From assembly GCA_027624075.1 (NCBI GenBank), contig JAQBUH010000003.1, positions 88,569-152,568 of the forward strand: 64,000 nt of DNA, in the 5' to 3' direction. A program made the position numbers and the translations under genes. This DNA comes from Chloroflexota bacterium. Lineage in GTDB: Bacteria; Chloroflexota; Dehalococcoidia; Lucifugimonadales; Lucifugimonadaceae. Under the pieces are notes generated by a model. That model worked only from the letters and a program-made list of their open reading frames with translations, had not been told where the DNA came from and did not search any database. Positions 17,160 to 28,351 of this stretch are shown here, one piece after another; the stretch's first letter is position 1, and the number at the start of each line of letters is the position of its first letter.

Positions 17160-18788
17160 ATGGAAACATCTGACACGGACATACCTGCGCCCGTAGACCA
17201 GCCCGGAGACCAGCCCGGAGTTCAAGTGGACGACGAGCGCGAGCAGCTTGCTGGCGAGCGGCGTCTCATTCACGACAGGCTGGCAAAGATCGAGGCGCTG
17301 CGAGCGCGTGGAATCGACCCTTACCCGCGCAGCTTCCACAGGACGCACCTTGCGGCTGAGGCGATAGCGCTGCTTGAGGCGCTTGAGGCGCTTGAGGCGC
17401 TTGAGGCCGCTGGGGCCGCCGGGGCCGCCGATGCAACGGCAGGGGAGACGGGCGATCACTCCCGGACCGAGCCGGTAACGGTGGCTGGCAGGATCATGGC
17501 GCGTCGCGGCATGGGCAAGGCTTCTTTCATCGACCTCAAGGACGGCTCCGGCCGGATCCAGCTCTTCGCCAGGCAGAACATGCTCGGTGATGACTTTGAA
17601 CTACTCGAACTGCTCGATCTCGGAGACATTGTCGGCGCCAGCGGCCCGGTCATCAGGACGCGCAAAGGCGAGCCGAGCATCGAAGTGACCTCTGTGACCG
17701 TGTTGACGAAGGCCATCAGGCCGTTGCCGGACAAGTGGGCAGGCCTACAGGACATCGAGGCGAGGACCCGCCAACGCTATCTCGACCTGATCTCGAACGA
17801 GTGGGCTATGCGGAACGCACGCCTGCGCCCGGCGATCGTCGCGTCCATCCGCAAGTTCATGCATGCGCGTGGGTTCGTAGAGGTGGAGACGCCGGTGCTT
17901 GTGGCTGTGGCCGCAGGAGCGTCCGCAAAGCCGTTCAGAACGCACCACAACAGCCTGAACCGTGACCTGTACCTGCGAATTGCGACGGAGCTGCCGCTTA
18001 AAAAGCTGCTTGTTGGTGGAATGGAGAAGGTGTTCGAGATCGGCCGCCTCTTCCGCAACGAGGGAGTCGACCATGACCACAACCCGGAGTTCACGACGAT
18101 GGAGAGCTACGAGGCGTACACCGACTATAAAGGCGTGATGGAGATGGTGGAGCAGCTTGTCTCCACCGTTGCGGTTGATGTGACCGGGTCCATGACCCTT
18201 GCCCCGTCAGGAGAGGGCGGAGTAGAGATCGACCTGACGCCGCCGTGGCCAAGGCTCGACCTGCGAGAGACGATCATCAAAGAGACGGGGATCGATTTTG
18301 CCGTGTGCAATGACGTGGAGTCGCTTTCGCAGGCTATGCGGGAGCGCGGCATCCATGTCGAGCAGGGCCTGTCGTGGGGCAGGCTGCTGGACAAAGTGAT
18401 CTCCGCGTCAGTCGAGCCAAAACTCATACAGCCTGCGTTCCTGGTCGACTACCCTGTCGAGATGTCACCGCTTGCGAAGCGGAAGCCGGGAAGCGACGGA
18501 ATAGTGGAGCGGTTCGAGGCGTTTGTGCTGGGGAGCGAGATGGCCAACGCCTTCAGCGAGTTGAACGACCCGGTCGATCAGCGGGCGCGTTTCGAGGAGC
18601 AGGAAAAGCTGCGCACGGAGTTCTCGGACGATGAGACCGACCGGCTTGACGAGGACTTTCTGACTGCGATCGAACACGGGATGCCGCCCGCCGGTGGTCT
18701 CGGGATTGGTATCGACCGGCTGACGATGTTGATCGCCCGTGAAGAGTCGATTCGCGAGGTCATTCTCTTTCCACAGCTCAGGACCTGA
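17160..18788 (+). CDS. lysS: Lysyl-tRNA synthetase, class II
   Basis: Charges tRNA-Lys. A 542-aa class II synthetase with an N-terminal OB-fold anticodon-binding domain (about residues 95-190: VTVAGRIMARRGMGKASFIDL). Motif 2 is FRNEGVDHDHNPEFTTME, and motif 3 is GGLGIGIDRLTMLIA near the C-terminus. The N-terminal region is longer than usual and contains low-complexity DQPGDQPG and LEALEALEALEA stretches encoded by 12-bp and 9-bp DNA repeats. No clear ribosome binding site precedes the ATG at 17160. serS follows 73 nt downstream. Confidence 0.95.
   Translation: METSDTDIPAPVDQPGDQPGVQVDDEREQLAGERRLIHDRLAKIEALRARGIDPYPRSFHRTHLAAEAIALLEALEALEALEAAGAAGAADATAGETGDHSRTEPVTVAGRIMARRGMGKASFIDLKDGSGRIQLFARQNMLGDDFELLELLDLGDIVGASGPVIRTRKGEPSIEVTSVTVLTKAIRPLPDKWAGLQDIEARTRQRYLDLISNEWAMRNARLRPAIVASIRKFMHARGFVEVETPVLVAVAAGASAKPFRTHHNSLNRDLYLRIATELPLKKLLVGGMEKVFEIGRLFRNEGVDHDHNPEFTTMESYEAYTDYKGVMEMVEQLVSTVAVDVTGSMTLAPSGEGGVEIDLTPPWPRLDLRETIIKETGIDFAVCNDVESLSQAMRERGIHVEQGLSWGRLLDKVISASVEPKLIQPAFLVDYPVEMSPLAKRKPGSDGIVERFEAFVLGSEMANAFSELNDPVDQRARFEEQEKLRTEFSDDETDRLDEDFLTAIEHGMPPAGGLGIGIDRLTMLIAREESIREVILFPQLRT
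17373..17408 (+). repeat. 9-bp tandem repeat (4 copies) inside lysS
   Basis: Four head-to-tail units of CTTGAGGCG (the last CTTGAGGCC) encode four LEA tripeptides in the variable linker between the N-terminal helix and the OB fold. The array is immediately followed by GC-rich GCCGCCGGG units. Because the unit is a multiple of three, copy-number change would keep the frame. Confidence 0.9.
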
Positions 18789-18861
18789 GCGAACCCAGTT
18801 GCCATGCTGGCCTGCCCGGCGTGGGCTGGAAGCCGGCCAGCAAGTAAGCCAGCGAAAAACC

Positions 18862-20139
18862 ATGCTTGATCTCACCGAAATCGTCAGGAACACAGAGCGC
18901 GTGCGTGCCGCGCTTTTACGCCGTGGGGAGCAGGACCCGCCCCTCGACCGCATCGTTGAACTGGACACGGAGCGCCGGAGGCTGATCGCCGGGGCTGACA
19001 CGGACCGTGCGACGCGCAACACCGTTAGCAAGCGCATCGGTGATGAGAAGCGCAAGCCGTCGCCTGAAGAGATTGCCGAGATGCGGCAGACCAACGACCG
19101 CATCAAAGCCGCCGAGCAGTCGCTGGATTCGATACAGCAGGAGATTCACGGACTGCTGATGCCTCTGCCCAACCTGCCGCTTGCAGACGTCCCGGACGGG
19201 CATGACGAATCCGGCAATGTCGTCGTCCGCACTTATGGCGAGAAGACAGGTATTCCAGGCGGTCAGGCCCACTGGGACCTGGCGCCTGCGCTGGGAATCC
19301 TTGACATGGAGGCAGGCGCGTCTATCTCAGGCGCACGCTTCTATGTGATGAAAGGCAAGGGCGCTCGCCTCAGCCGGGCGCTGGCCTCGTGGATGCTCGA
19401 CACGCACTCGAACGAGTTCGGGTACACGGAGATTGAGCCGCCGTTGCTCGTGCGCGGCGAGACGATGACAGGCTCAGGCAACCTGCCGAAGTTCAAGGAC
19501 AACCTGTATCGCGACGATGAGTCTGACCTGTGGCTTGTGCCGACGGCGGAGGTGGCGCTGAACGGACTGCACCAGGGCAAGATCATCGAGGCTGACACAT
19601 TGCCGCTCAAGTACGTGGCTCAGACGCCGTGCTTCCGCAAAGAGCACACTGCGGCGGGTAGAGATGTGCGCGGGATCAAACGCGTCCACCAGTTCGAAAA
19701 GGTGGAGATGTTCAGGTACGTAGAGCCGGAAGGGTCTGAGGAGGCGCTGGAAGAGATGCTGGAGCAGGCGCGGACCCTGTGCGAGCGGTTGGGGCTGGCG
19801 CACCGCGTTCTCAAGCTGTGCGCCGGGGATATCGGGTTCCAGTCGGCCAAGACCTTCGACATCGAGGTGTGGGCTCCCGGATCAGGTGAGTGGCTCGAGG
19901 TGTCCTCGATCTCAACATGTGTCGAGTTCCAGGCAAGACGGAACAACACGCGCTACCGGCCGGCGCACGGTGAGCAGGTCCGAATGCCTCACACGCTGAA
20001 CGGCTCCGGGCTGGCGATCCCCAGGGTGTGGATCGCGGTCATAGAGAACGGGCAGCAACCGGACGGCTCGGTTGTGATCCCCGAGGTGCTCAGGCCGTAC
20101 ACCGGGTTTGACCGCATCGATCCGCCCATAAAGGCCTGA
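18862..20139 (+). CDS. serS: Seryl-tRNA synthetase
   Basis: Charges tRNA-Ser and tRNA-Sec. If the window's rhodanese is a selenoprotein, this enzyme would also supply Ser-tRNA-Sec. A 425-aa class II synthetase with the N-terminal antiparallel coiled-coil arm (about residues 1-110). Motif 2 is FRKEHTAAGRDVRGIKRVHQ, and NGSGLAIPRVWIA is motif 3. The start is the ATG at 18862 (MLDLTEIVRNTERVR); upstream tracked sequence is intergenic. It ends convergently 14 nt from the OYE gene. Confidence 0.96.
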   Translation: MLDLTEIVRNTERVRAALLRRGEQDPPLDRIVELDTERRRLIAGADTDRATRNTVSKRIGDEKRKPSPEEIAEMRQTNDRIKAAEQSLDSIQQEIHGLLMPLPNLPLADVPDGHDESGNVVVRTYGEKTGIPGGQAHWDLAPALGILDMEAGASISGARFYVMKGKGARLSRALASWMLDTHSNEFGYTEIEPPLLVRGETMTGSGNLPKFKDNLYRDDESDLWLVPTAEVALNGLHQGKIIEADTLPLKYVAQTPCFRKEHTAAGRDVRGIKRVHQFEKVEMFRYVEPEGSEEALEEMLEQARTLCERLGLAHRVLKLCAGDIGFQSAKTFDIEVWAPGSGEWLEVSSISTCVEFQARRNNTRYRPAHGEQVRMPHTLNGSGLAIPRVWIAVIENGQQPDGSVVIPEVLRPYTGFDRIDPPIKA

Positions 20140-20153
20140 GATAAAAGGTCTGA

Positions 20154-21233
20154 TCAGCCTTCCGGGTAGACGGCGGCCCGCGCGTACTGGCTCGGCCAGT
20201 AGTCGATACGGTCGCCGAGCTCGGCTGCGGCTTGAAGCGGCCAGTACGGGTTCCGCAGCAGCTCGCGTCCCATGAAGATGGCGTCTGCCTGGCCGTCCTG
20301 GAGAATATCCTCCGCCTGCCTCGGCTTCGTGATCATGCCAACTGCGCCGGTTGCGATCTGTGCCTGCTCCCTGATCGCGGCTGCGAACGGGACCTGGTAT
20401 CCGGTGAACGGCGTGAAGGTCTGCAAAGGCGAGTTACCGCCTGACGACGTGTCGATCAGGTCCACTCCGGCGTCCCTCAGCCAGCCGCAGAAGCGGATCG
20501 CGTCGTCCAGGTCCCAGCCGCCGTCTACGTACTCGGTGGCAGAGATCCGGACAAACAGAGGAAGATGGGCGGGCCAGGCGTCACGCACCGCCCTGGCGAC
20601 CTGCAGAGGGAACCGTGCACGGCTCTCCAGACTGCCGCCGTATTCGTCCTCCCTGTTGTTTGAGAGCGGCGACAGGAACTCGTGTGCGAGGTAGCCGTGT
20701 GCGAAGTGGAGTTCCACGACATCGAACCCGGCAGCCAGCGCGCGTTTAGCCGCAGCCGCCCACGCCTCAACGAGCTGCTCGATCTCGCCTGTGGACAGAG
20801 GCCGCGGCACGGCGAGATCTTCACTGAACGGCAGAGCAGACGGCCCGACAGGCTGCCAGCCGCCGTCATCCGGAGAAATCAGCCTCCCGCCATTCCACGG
20901 CTGCGCGGTCGATGCCTTCCTTCCAGCATGCGCAAGCTGCATCGCGGGCGTCGCTCCCTGCGACCGGATGAAGTTGGTGACCGGCCTGAACGCCTCTGCC
21001 TGGTGATCGTTCCAGATGCCTGTATCCCACGGGCTGATCCGCCCTTCGGGGCTGACCGCAGTCGCCTCCGTCATCACCAGTCCCGCGCCTCCGGACGCAC
21101 GCGTCCCCAGGTGCACGGTGTGCCACTGCGTCGGCGCGCCGTCTTCGGCCGAGTACTGGCACATCGGCGCGACGAACAGCCTGTTACGGATTTCGAGGTC
21201 ACGGAGCTTGATGGGCGAAAACAGCTTGCTGAT
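20154..21233 (-). CDS. NADH:flavin oxidoreductase, Old Yellow Enzyme family (apparent ATC start)
   Basis: An FMN-dependent ene-reductase of the YqjM/NamA subgroup, reducing activated C=C bonds with NAD(P)H. Visible features are PMCQYSAEDG, GTRASGGAGLVMTEATAV, HAGRKAS, the FMN/substrate residues in FDVVELHFAHGYLAHEFLSP, and DLIDTSSGGN. The tracked start at 21164 cuts off a conserved N-terminus. In the same frame, SKLFSPIKLRDLEIRNR extends upstream to an ATC codon at 21233. That ATC is preceded by AAAGGA at 7-nt spacing, exactly where family members begin, and no ATG, GTG or TTG lies in that stretch. The start is therefore a non-canonical ATC or a sequence error. Confidence 0.85.
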   Translation of the reverse strand: MSKLFSPIKLRDLEIRNRLFVAPMCQYSAEDGAPTQWHTVHLGTRASGGAGLVMTEATAVSPEGRISPWDTGIWNDHQAEAFRPVTNFIRSQGATPAMQLAHAGRKASTAQPWNGGRLISPDDGGWQPVGPSALPFSEDLAVPRPLSTGEIEQLVEAWAAAAKRALAAGFDVVELHFAHGYLAHEFLSPLSNNREDEYGGSLESRARFPLQVARAVRDAWPAHLPLFVRISATEYVDGGWDLDDAIRFCGWLRDAGVDLIDTSSGGNSPLQTFTPFTGYQVPFAAAIREQAQIATGAVGMITKPRQAEDILQDGQADAIFMGRELLRNPYWPLQAAAELGDRIDYWPSQYARAAVYPEG

Positions 21234-21358
21234 GTCGAGTTCCTTTCGTCTGCTGAACGGCGTGACGTTCGCATGCGCCTGGGCCTGCCCTGCGCGTACA
21301 GGGTCGAGAAGATACCGTTTAGCTGTGAAGCGCTATGTGGCGCCGGTCCAGGGCGATG

Positions 21359-23413
21359 TTAACTCGCACCGGGACCGGCCGGTGCGGCCGCGTCCGGTCC
21401 GCTCAAGCCCTGTCTGTCAGCGAAGCTGATCGCGTAGCTGAGCGATCCCGAGACGTCTGTGGAGATCACGCTCACCGCCACAATGACCTGCTCTCCGGAC
21501 TCCGGCCCGCGCACGGTTACCTGCATAGTGCCATCGCTTGCGACGGGCAAACGTTCCACTGCAGACTCGCCGCCGCTGGCGTCACGGATCACCTGGACCA
21601 GGTATTCGACCGGCCGACGGTCGTTGATCAGGGCGAAGCCATCACTGGTCCAACCGCCGGAGTCGGTGCTGTCGTCTGCCCATCCGATCTCAGCTATCGC
21701 GAAGTCGTCGAAGCATGCGCCCCTGCCGTGGATCGCGTCGTCCGTGATGTACTCGAGCCGCAGGAGAATTTCAGAGCCGGCGAACCGTGTCAGGTCAGCC
21801 ACGTCGCGTACCCAGTTTTCACCGCCGCTGGCGCTATCGCCGGTGAGCCCTGGACCGAACGCGGTGCCGTTCGGGTTTCTGAGTGAAGAGCGGTCCGTGA
21901 GAGAGATCTCCCATGTAGAGCCGCCATCCGTGGATACCGTGACGTACGCATAGTCCCAGTCCTCCTCGATGGAGTACCAGGCCCAGAACTCGAAGCTGGC
22001 CGTCTCAACGTCACGCAGATCGACAGCGCGCGTCAGCGTCGTGTCGATAGAGTCTCCCGCGTTGGTCCACCAGCACGTCTCCCCGGAGTGAGGCTCGGCG
22101 GGGAACACCCTGCCGGCCGGCTCACCCCGGAACCCGATAGCTATTTCGCCGTCGGCCTCCTGGAGCGTGTAGTAGTTCGTGCCGAACGGCCGGACCGAGT
22201 CGCTCACCGTTTCCGGCAACTGCACAGAGGCCGTCCTGGGCCGGTTGGTGTCCCTGTCAGGGTAGGAAAACGCTCCTGACGGATCGTCGACGTAGTTGGC
22301 GACGACCCAGTCGGCGAAGATCCCGGCGGCCGTTGCGCCGTACCCGGACTCGCTCATCACAGCGTCTATCGAGTCGATGCCGTCCGCAGGGTGTTCGACG
22401 ATAGCGCGCAGCGTCTCGCCGCCGCCGTAGTGGGCATAGATGTACTCGAAGAACAGCCCCGCCGCGCCGTAGTTTGGAGACGCATCGAAGATCTCAGGCT
22501 CCCACTGCACGAGCGACGTGTTCGGCTTTCGCAGGAACGATGCGATCGAGCCGGGAGGGAATCCTGCCAGGCCAGAAGCCACCTCTGACATGCCTTCATT
22601 GACCCATGACTCTTCGCTCTCGTCCGCGGCCCAGTGGATCGCGTGTTGAAGCTCGTGCGCGATGGTGCTCAGGTATCCGGCGCCTCCGAGTGTGAGGGAA
22701 TCTGACGAGATGTAGATCACCTCACGCTGGTTGCTGTCCGGCTGGACCTGCACGGGGTATTCATCGATGCCGCTGAAGTAACCGGCGACGCCGGACCTCA
22801 GTCTGCCGTGAAATATGACGATTCGCGGATCGCCGTCTACTCCGGGGCTCCACACATCACCAAGCGTTGTGCTGACGCTGGGCCAGATGGTGGACTCGAA
22901 CTCGATGGCTGCCTGCTGAAGGCGGCCCTGGTCTGGCGCCGAGCCATCTTCAAACACCCAGTAAGCGTGTTCCGAGACGAGGCGCACCTCGGAGTTGACG
23001 GTGACGTGACCCTCGTCCCTGCTTACTCGCCACGAGAGCCTGTCTCCCTGCTGGAGTTCCGGCGGGACCGGTGAGGCGAAGCGCGGGACCGGGCCGGTGC
23101 TGTGCAGTGTGAGTCTGCGTGCCAGTTCGTAGAGATCACGTTCGGGCGGCACGGGGATGATACCGATCAGCGGGTCAGGCGCCAGGTCAGGCAGCGCAAT
23201 TCTTGGCGTTGAGACGGCAGACGCCGTTGGCGCCGCTGTGGCCGAGGCTGTTGGGCTGGCGGTTGCAGATGGCGTTGCAACGGGGCTCGTCACCCTCGTC
23301 GCCTCAATGGCGCGTTCGCCGCCGTCTGAGGCTGTGCATGACGCGATCAGCGCCATGAGCGTGAGCAGCGCGGGGATGATGACCGGGGACAGGTTGCGTC
23401 TGCCTGGCGCCAT
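21359..23413 (-). CDS. Large lipoprotein with HExxH metallopeptidase domain
   Basis: A protein of about 684 aa. A signal peptide with lipobox LIASC is followed by a long Thr/Ala/Ser-rich linker (residues about 25-75). A gluzincin-type peptidase domain has IAHELQHAIHWAADESEE and, further on, NEGMSEVAS, supplying two His and a Glu zinc ligand. A C-terminal beta-sandwich (WAWYSIEEDWDYAYVTVSTDGG) resembles the MAM-like domain of immune inhibitor A peptidases. It is probably a cell-surface protease. The start is the ATG at 23413. It lies 36 nt after pth, at the end of the ligA-orphan-pth run. Confidence 0.78.
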   Translation of the reverse strand: MAPGRRNLSPVIIPALLTLMALIASCTASDGGERAIEATRVTSPVATPSATASPTASATAAPTASAVSTPRIALPDLAPDPLIGIIPVPPERDLYELARRLTLHSTGPVPRFASPVPPELQQGDRLSWRVSRDEGHVTVNSEVRLVSEHAYWVFEDGSAPDQGRLQQAAIEFESTIWPSVSTTLGDVWSPGVDGDPRIVIFHGRLRSGVAGYFSGIDEYPVQVQPDSNQREVIYISSDSLTLGGAGYLSTIAHELQHAIHWAADESEESWVNEGMSEVASGLAGFPPGSIASFLRKPNTSLVQWEPEIFDASPNYGAAGLFFEYIYAHYGGGETLRAIVEHPADGIDSIDAVMSESGYGATAAGIFADWVVANYVDDPSGAFSYPDRDTNRPRTASVQLPETVSDSVRPFGTNYYTLQEADGEIAIGFRGEPAGRVFPAEPHSGETCWWTNAGDSIDTTLTRAVDLRDVETASFEFWAWYSIEEDWDYAYVTVSTDGGSTWEISLTDRSSLRNPNGTAFGPGLTGDSASGGENWVRDVADLTRFAGSEILLRLEYITDDAIHGRGACFDDFAIAEIGWADDSTDSGGWTSDGFALINDRRPVEYLVQVIRDASGGESAVERLPVASDGTMQVTVRGPESGEQVIVAVSVISTDVSGSLSYAISFADRQGLSGPDAAAPAGPGAS

Positions 23414-23449
23414 ATTTTCCGTGGTCCTTGGAGTTAAGCGGCGCACTAA

Positions 23450-24085
23450 CTAGTTGTTGAACCGGTTCATGGCGCTTTCCAGGCCATCAAGTATCGCTGT
23501 CTCCGCGGCATCTGCGGCGCGAGTGGCCGCGTTCCTCACGACCTCACGCTCCTTCGGGGACATCCGCCCCAGCACGTAGTCGATCTGCTCACCGGAGCCG
23601 GCAGGGCGGCCGACGCCGATGCGTATCCGTGCGAACTCTTCGGTTGCGAGCGTTGCGATGATCGATTTCATGCCGTTGTGTCCACCCGCGCCACCCTGCT
23701 TACGAATACGTACTGTTCCGGGCTCAAGGTTCAGGTCATCATAGATTACGATCAGGCGGTCAGCCGTGACATGGTGCTTTCGCATCAGGTGACGCATTGC
23801 GTCACCGCTTCGGTTCACGTAGGTCAGCGGACGGGCGAGCAATACGCGCTTTCCGCCAGGCTCGATTTCGGAAACCTCCGAACTTGCGCCTGACGCCTTG
23901 AACTTGCCGCCGCCTCGGGCTGCCAGGTCATCAAGCGACCACCACCCAACGTTGTGCCTGGTGTCCCGGTACTTCGGGCCTGGGTTGCCGAGGCCGGCCA
24001 CGAGCCACTCGACGGGCTTGCGCGCGCCGCCGGAGCCGCGTGGAAACAGCTTGTGTATGAGGCTAGACGCGTCCAAGTCAGTCAT
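23450..24085 (-). CDS. pth: Peptidyl-tRNA hydrolase
   Basis: Hydrolyses peptidyl-tRNA released from stalled ribosomes. The signature GLGNPGPKYRDTRHNVGWW includes the catalytic His. RPLTYVNRSGDAM, IYDDLNLEPGTVRIRKQGGAGGHNGM and RIRIGVGRP follow. The 211-aa protein has an N-terminal extension of about 27 residues before the family start. It overlaps the 3' end of the 672-aa orphan gene by 8 nt, implying translational coupling. Confidence 0.95.
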   Translation of the reverse strand: MTDLDASSLIHKLFPRGSGGARKPVEWLVAGLGNPGPKYRDTRHNVGWWSLDDLAARGGGKFKASGASSEVSEIEPGGKRVLLARPLTYVNRSGDAMRHLMRKHHVTADRLIVIYDDLNLEPGTVRIRKQGGAGGHNGMKSIIATLATEEFARIRIGVGRPAGSGEQIDYVLGRMSPKEREVVRNAATRAADAAETAILDGLESAMNRFNN

Positions 24086-26096
24086 TCCCGCCAGGCGAGT
24101 CGTTGGATGGCGAACCGCTGGCGAACCTCTTCAGGAACCTCATCACGCCGTCATCGAGGACGTGCGAGATCGCGGTCAGGTCGGCGATGGAGTTCATGTG
24201 TATCAGCTTACGCAGTTCGTCCTCACGCTGTCCTGAGAGCACGCGGGAGACGGCAATGTCGCTCAGCCGGACACTGCAGGCTTGAAGCATCTCCTCGATC
24301 TGGGCGATCCGGGCCTCGACCTCGTCCTCATCGCTGAGCGAGCCCATCCTCACTCCGCAGTCGCCACAGTAAGGCCGGTCTTGCAGCGCCAACTCATCCT
24401 CGCGTTTAGCGCAAGGCTCTACGCTCTCCTTCAGTTCTTCCCACAGCGCTGGGAAATCCGGGTCAAGGATGCCATCCAGCTCCTGGATAGTCGTCAGTTT
24501 CCGGACCGCCACCTGCTGGAGGTCTGCCCGTCTGATCCGCCTGGCAAGCTCCAGGTCTGCGCTCCTGCGTTGGGCATGGTGGGACCTGTAGACACCTGTA
24601 TAGCGGCGCTTCCACTGTTGGAAATCGTGGAACACGGGCGCTGCGGGAGTGCGGTTCGCCAGGATATCCAGCACATCGAGCCTTGCAATGAGTAGTTCGC
24701 CGTCTGTTGCAAGGGCCTGATCGGCTCGACCGAAGTCAGCCGATATGACGTAGTCCCTGGCTGCCTGAACGTCCACAACATCCTCGCAGAGTGTGCGAAG
24801 GCGGGACGATTCGGTCACCGCACGGGTGAATTCTGCCGCATCTGGAAAGGCCTTAACCGCGGCGGCGTAGAACGCCTGCCAGCCTGATTCCCCCAGCACC
24901 GGCATCAGGCGCCTCATCGTCTGGACTGACGGTAGCGACTCGGCGGCTGAGCCCAACACCGAGTTGAGCGTGTGCAGGGTCAGGGCGTTTCGAGACTCTA
25001 ACGTCTCTATAACCTGTTTCAGTTGCGTTTCGATCTGTGAATCGGGGGTGCCGTTTGCGATCGGTGTGGCAGGCGGAAGCAGGGTCCGGATGTACGGCAG
25101 AGCCGAGTTCCAATCCCCGGTCTGCCGGTCACTCAGCCAGTCGATGACATAGATGCGGTCCGGGTCATGCGTTGCGGCGCTGAGAGAGTGGCTGTCGATT
25201 CGCAGGTTGCTGGCCGTGCAGGCTATTAGGAGCGCAATCTCTCCGTTCTGTATGCGGATGAACGCCGCCACCAGGATGGACGCGAGGCCCGGTGGGAGAC
25301 GGTGGCGCCGGAGCAACAGGGCTCGCAGAGCATCGCCATCGGCCGCGCCGTTCTTTCCGTCAGCCAGCGACCGGACCGCCTCAATGATCTGATCGAGACC
25401 TGCGCCAGAGGCCACTTGCAGGCGCCTGTCCAGATCGGCGTGCCAGGTAAGATCGCCGCTACTCGAAATGCGTGAGAAAAGAACCCTGGGGGGCGACACA
25501 TCCAGCTCGAAGCCGGCCTCACCGGTGTGGGTGAACATGCCTGCCGCAAGTGCCTCGACCCAGGTGGCAGAGTCGTCTCCGATGAAGATAGCGTCGCTTG
25601 TGATCGCCGCCTCGTTTTCGGACGAAGTCACGATCTGCCCGAGCCGCCACCGTTCGGCGAGCAGGCCTGCGATGCTGCGTTGCGCGTCTGACGCCTTCCC
25701 GACCAGCGACGAGGCAAGTGCCTGCAGCCCTGAGTCGGTGGACGTGACATAGCGCTCACGAATCTCGTTCAGCCTTCCGATCTCTCGGCTGAGTTGCGCG
25801 AACTCTTCCGATCCGTTGCCGGGCTTACCGCGGCCCGGCACTGCGATTGCGATGTGCCTGTCTGTGACATCGGTACGGTCAACTCGTTGAGCTTCGGAGA
25901 GCAGCACGAGCCGGAACATGACCCGTTCCGGCAGTAGAGCGCCAAACCAGGGCTGCCAGAGATCGGCGAAGATCACCTCGCCAGGATAGTCAAAGCCGTT
26001 GATGGTGACCGAAACAGGCTGCGGCCTGTCCACAAACGCTCGTGCCAGCGATATGCCGTCCCTGTCCGGGATTGCGGTCGACGCCGAGTAGGCCAT
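24078..26096 (-). CDS. Unrecognised 672-aa protein between ligA and pth
   Basis: I do not recognise a family. The protein is soluble-looking, with no signal peptide or membrane segment. The N-terminal third is mixed alpha/beta (PQPVSVTINGFDYPGEVIFADLWQPW). The middle is helix-rich (residues about 110-450). The C-terminal 150 residues are helical with a YCGDCGVRMG half zinc-ribbon (two Cys, with further Cys at CAKRED and LQACSVRL). No Walker A, nuclease or methylase motif is visible. Its large size, the single CxxC and the helical tail recall C-terminal parts of phage-defence ATPases such as DUF6079/BREX-type proteins, but this is a weak impression. It is 29 nt after ligA and overlaps pth by 8 nt. 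Confidence 0.7.
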   Translation of the reverse strand: MAYSASTAIPDRDGISLARAFVDRPQPVSVTINGFDYPGEVIFADLWQPWFGALLPERVMFRLVLLSEAQRVDRTDVTDRHIAIAVPGRGKPGNGSEEFAQLSREIGRLNEIRERYVTSTDSGLQALASSLVGKASDAQRSIAGLLAERWRLGQIVTSSENEAAITSDAIFIGDDSATWVEALAAGMFTHTGEAGFELDVSPPRVLFSRISSSGDLTWHADLDRRLQVASGAGLDQIIEAVRSLADGKNGAADGDALRALLLRRHRLPPGLASILVAAFIRIQNGEIALLIACTASNLRIDSHSLSAATHDPDRIYVIDWLSDRQTGDWNSALPYIRTLLPPATPIANGTPDSQIETQLKQVIETLESRNALTLHTLNSVLGSAAESLPSVQTMRRLMPVLGESGWQAFYAAAVKAFPDAAEFTRAVTESSRLRTLCEDVVDVQAARDYVISADFGRADQALATDGELLIARLDVLDILANRTPAAPVFHDFQQWKRRYTGVYRSHHAQRRSADLELARRIRRADLQQVAVRKLTTIQELDGILDPDFPALWEELKESVEPCAKREDELALQDRPYCGDCGVRMGSLSDEDEVEARIAQIEEMLQACSVRLSDIAVSRVLSGQREDELRKLIHMNSIADLTAISHVLDDGVMRFLKRFASGSPSNDSPGGND

Positions 26097-26125
26097 CTTG
26101 TTCTCCGTCCTTACCGGACAGCGGC

Positions 26126-28243
<2,118 letters not shown>

Positions 28244-28351
28244 TCACCGCCGCAGAACCGGCCGGGAGATATACTCACTCTCATTGACAGACACTGGCCC
28301 GGCGACTCTTGCGCCGGGCACTTTCACCGCCAAGTTGCACAGGCCTGAGCC

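Noticed and set aside
25825-25860. PGRGKPGNGS in the 672-aa orphan, considered as a P-loop
   Set aside because: It does not fit GxxxxGK(S/T), and there is no following Walker B. It was not taken as evidence of an ATPase.
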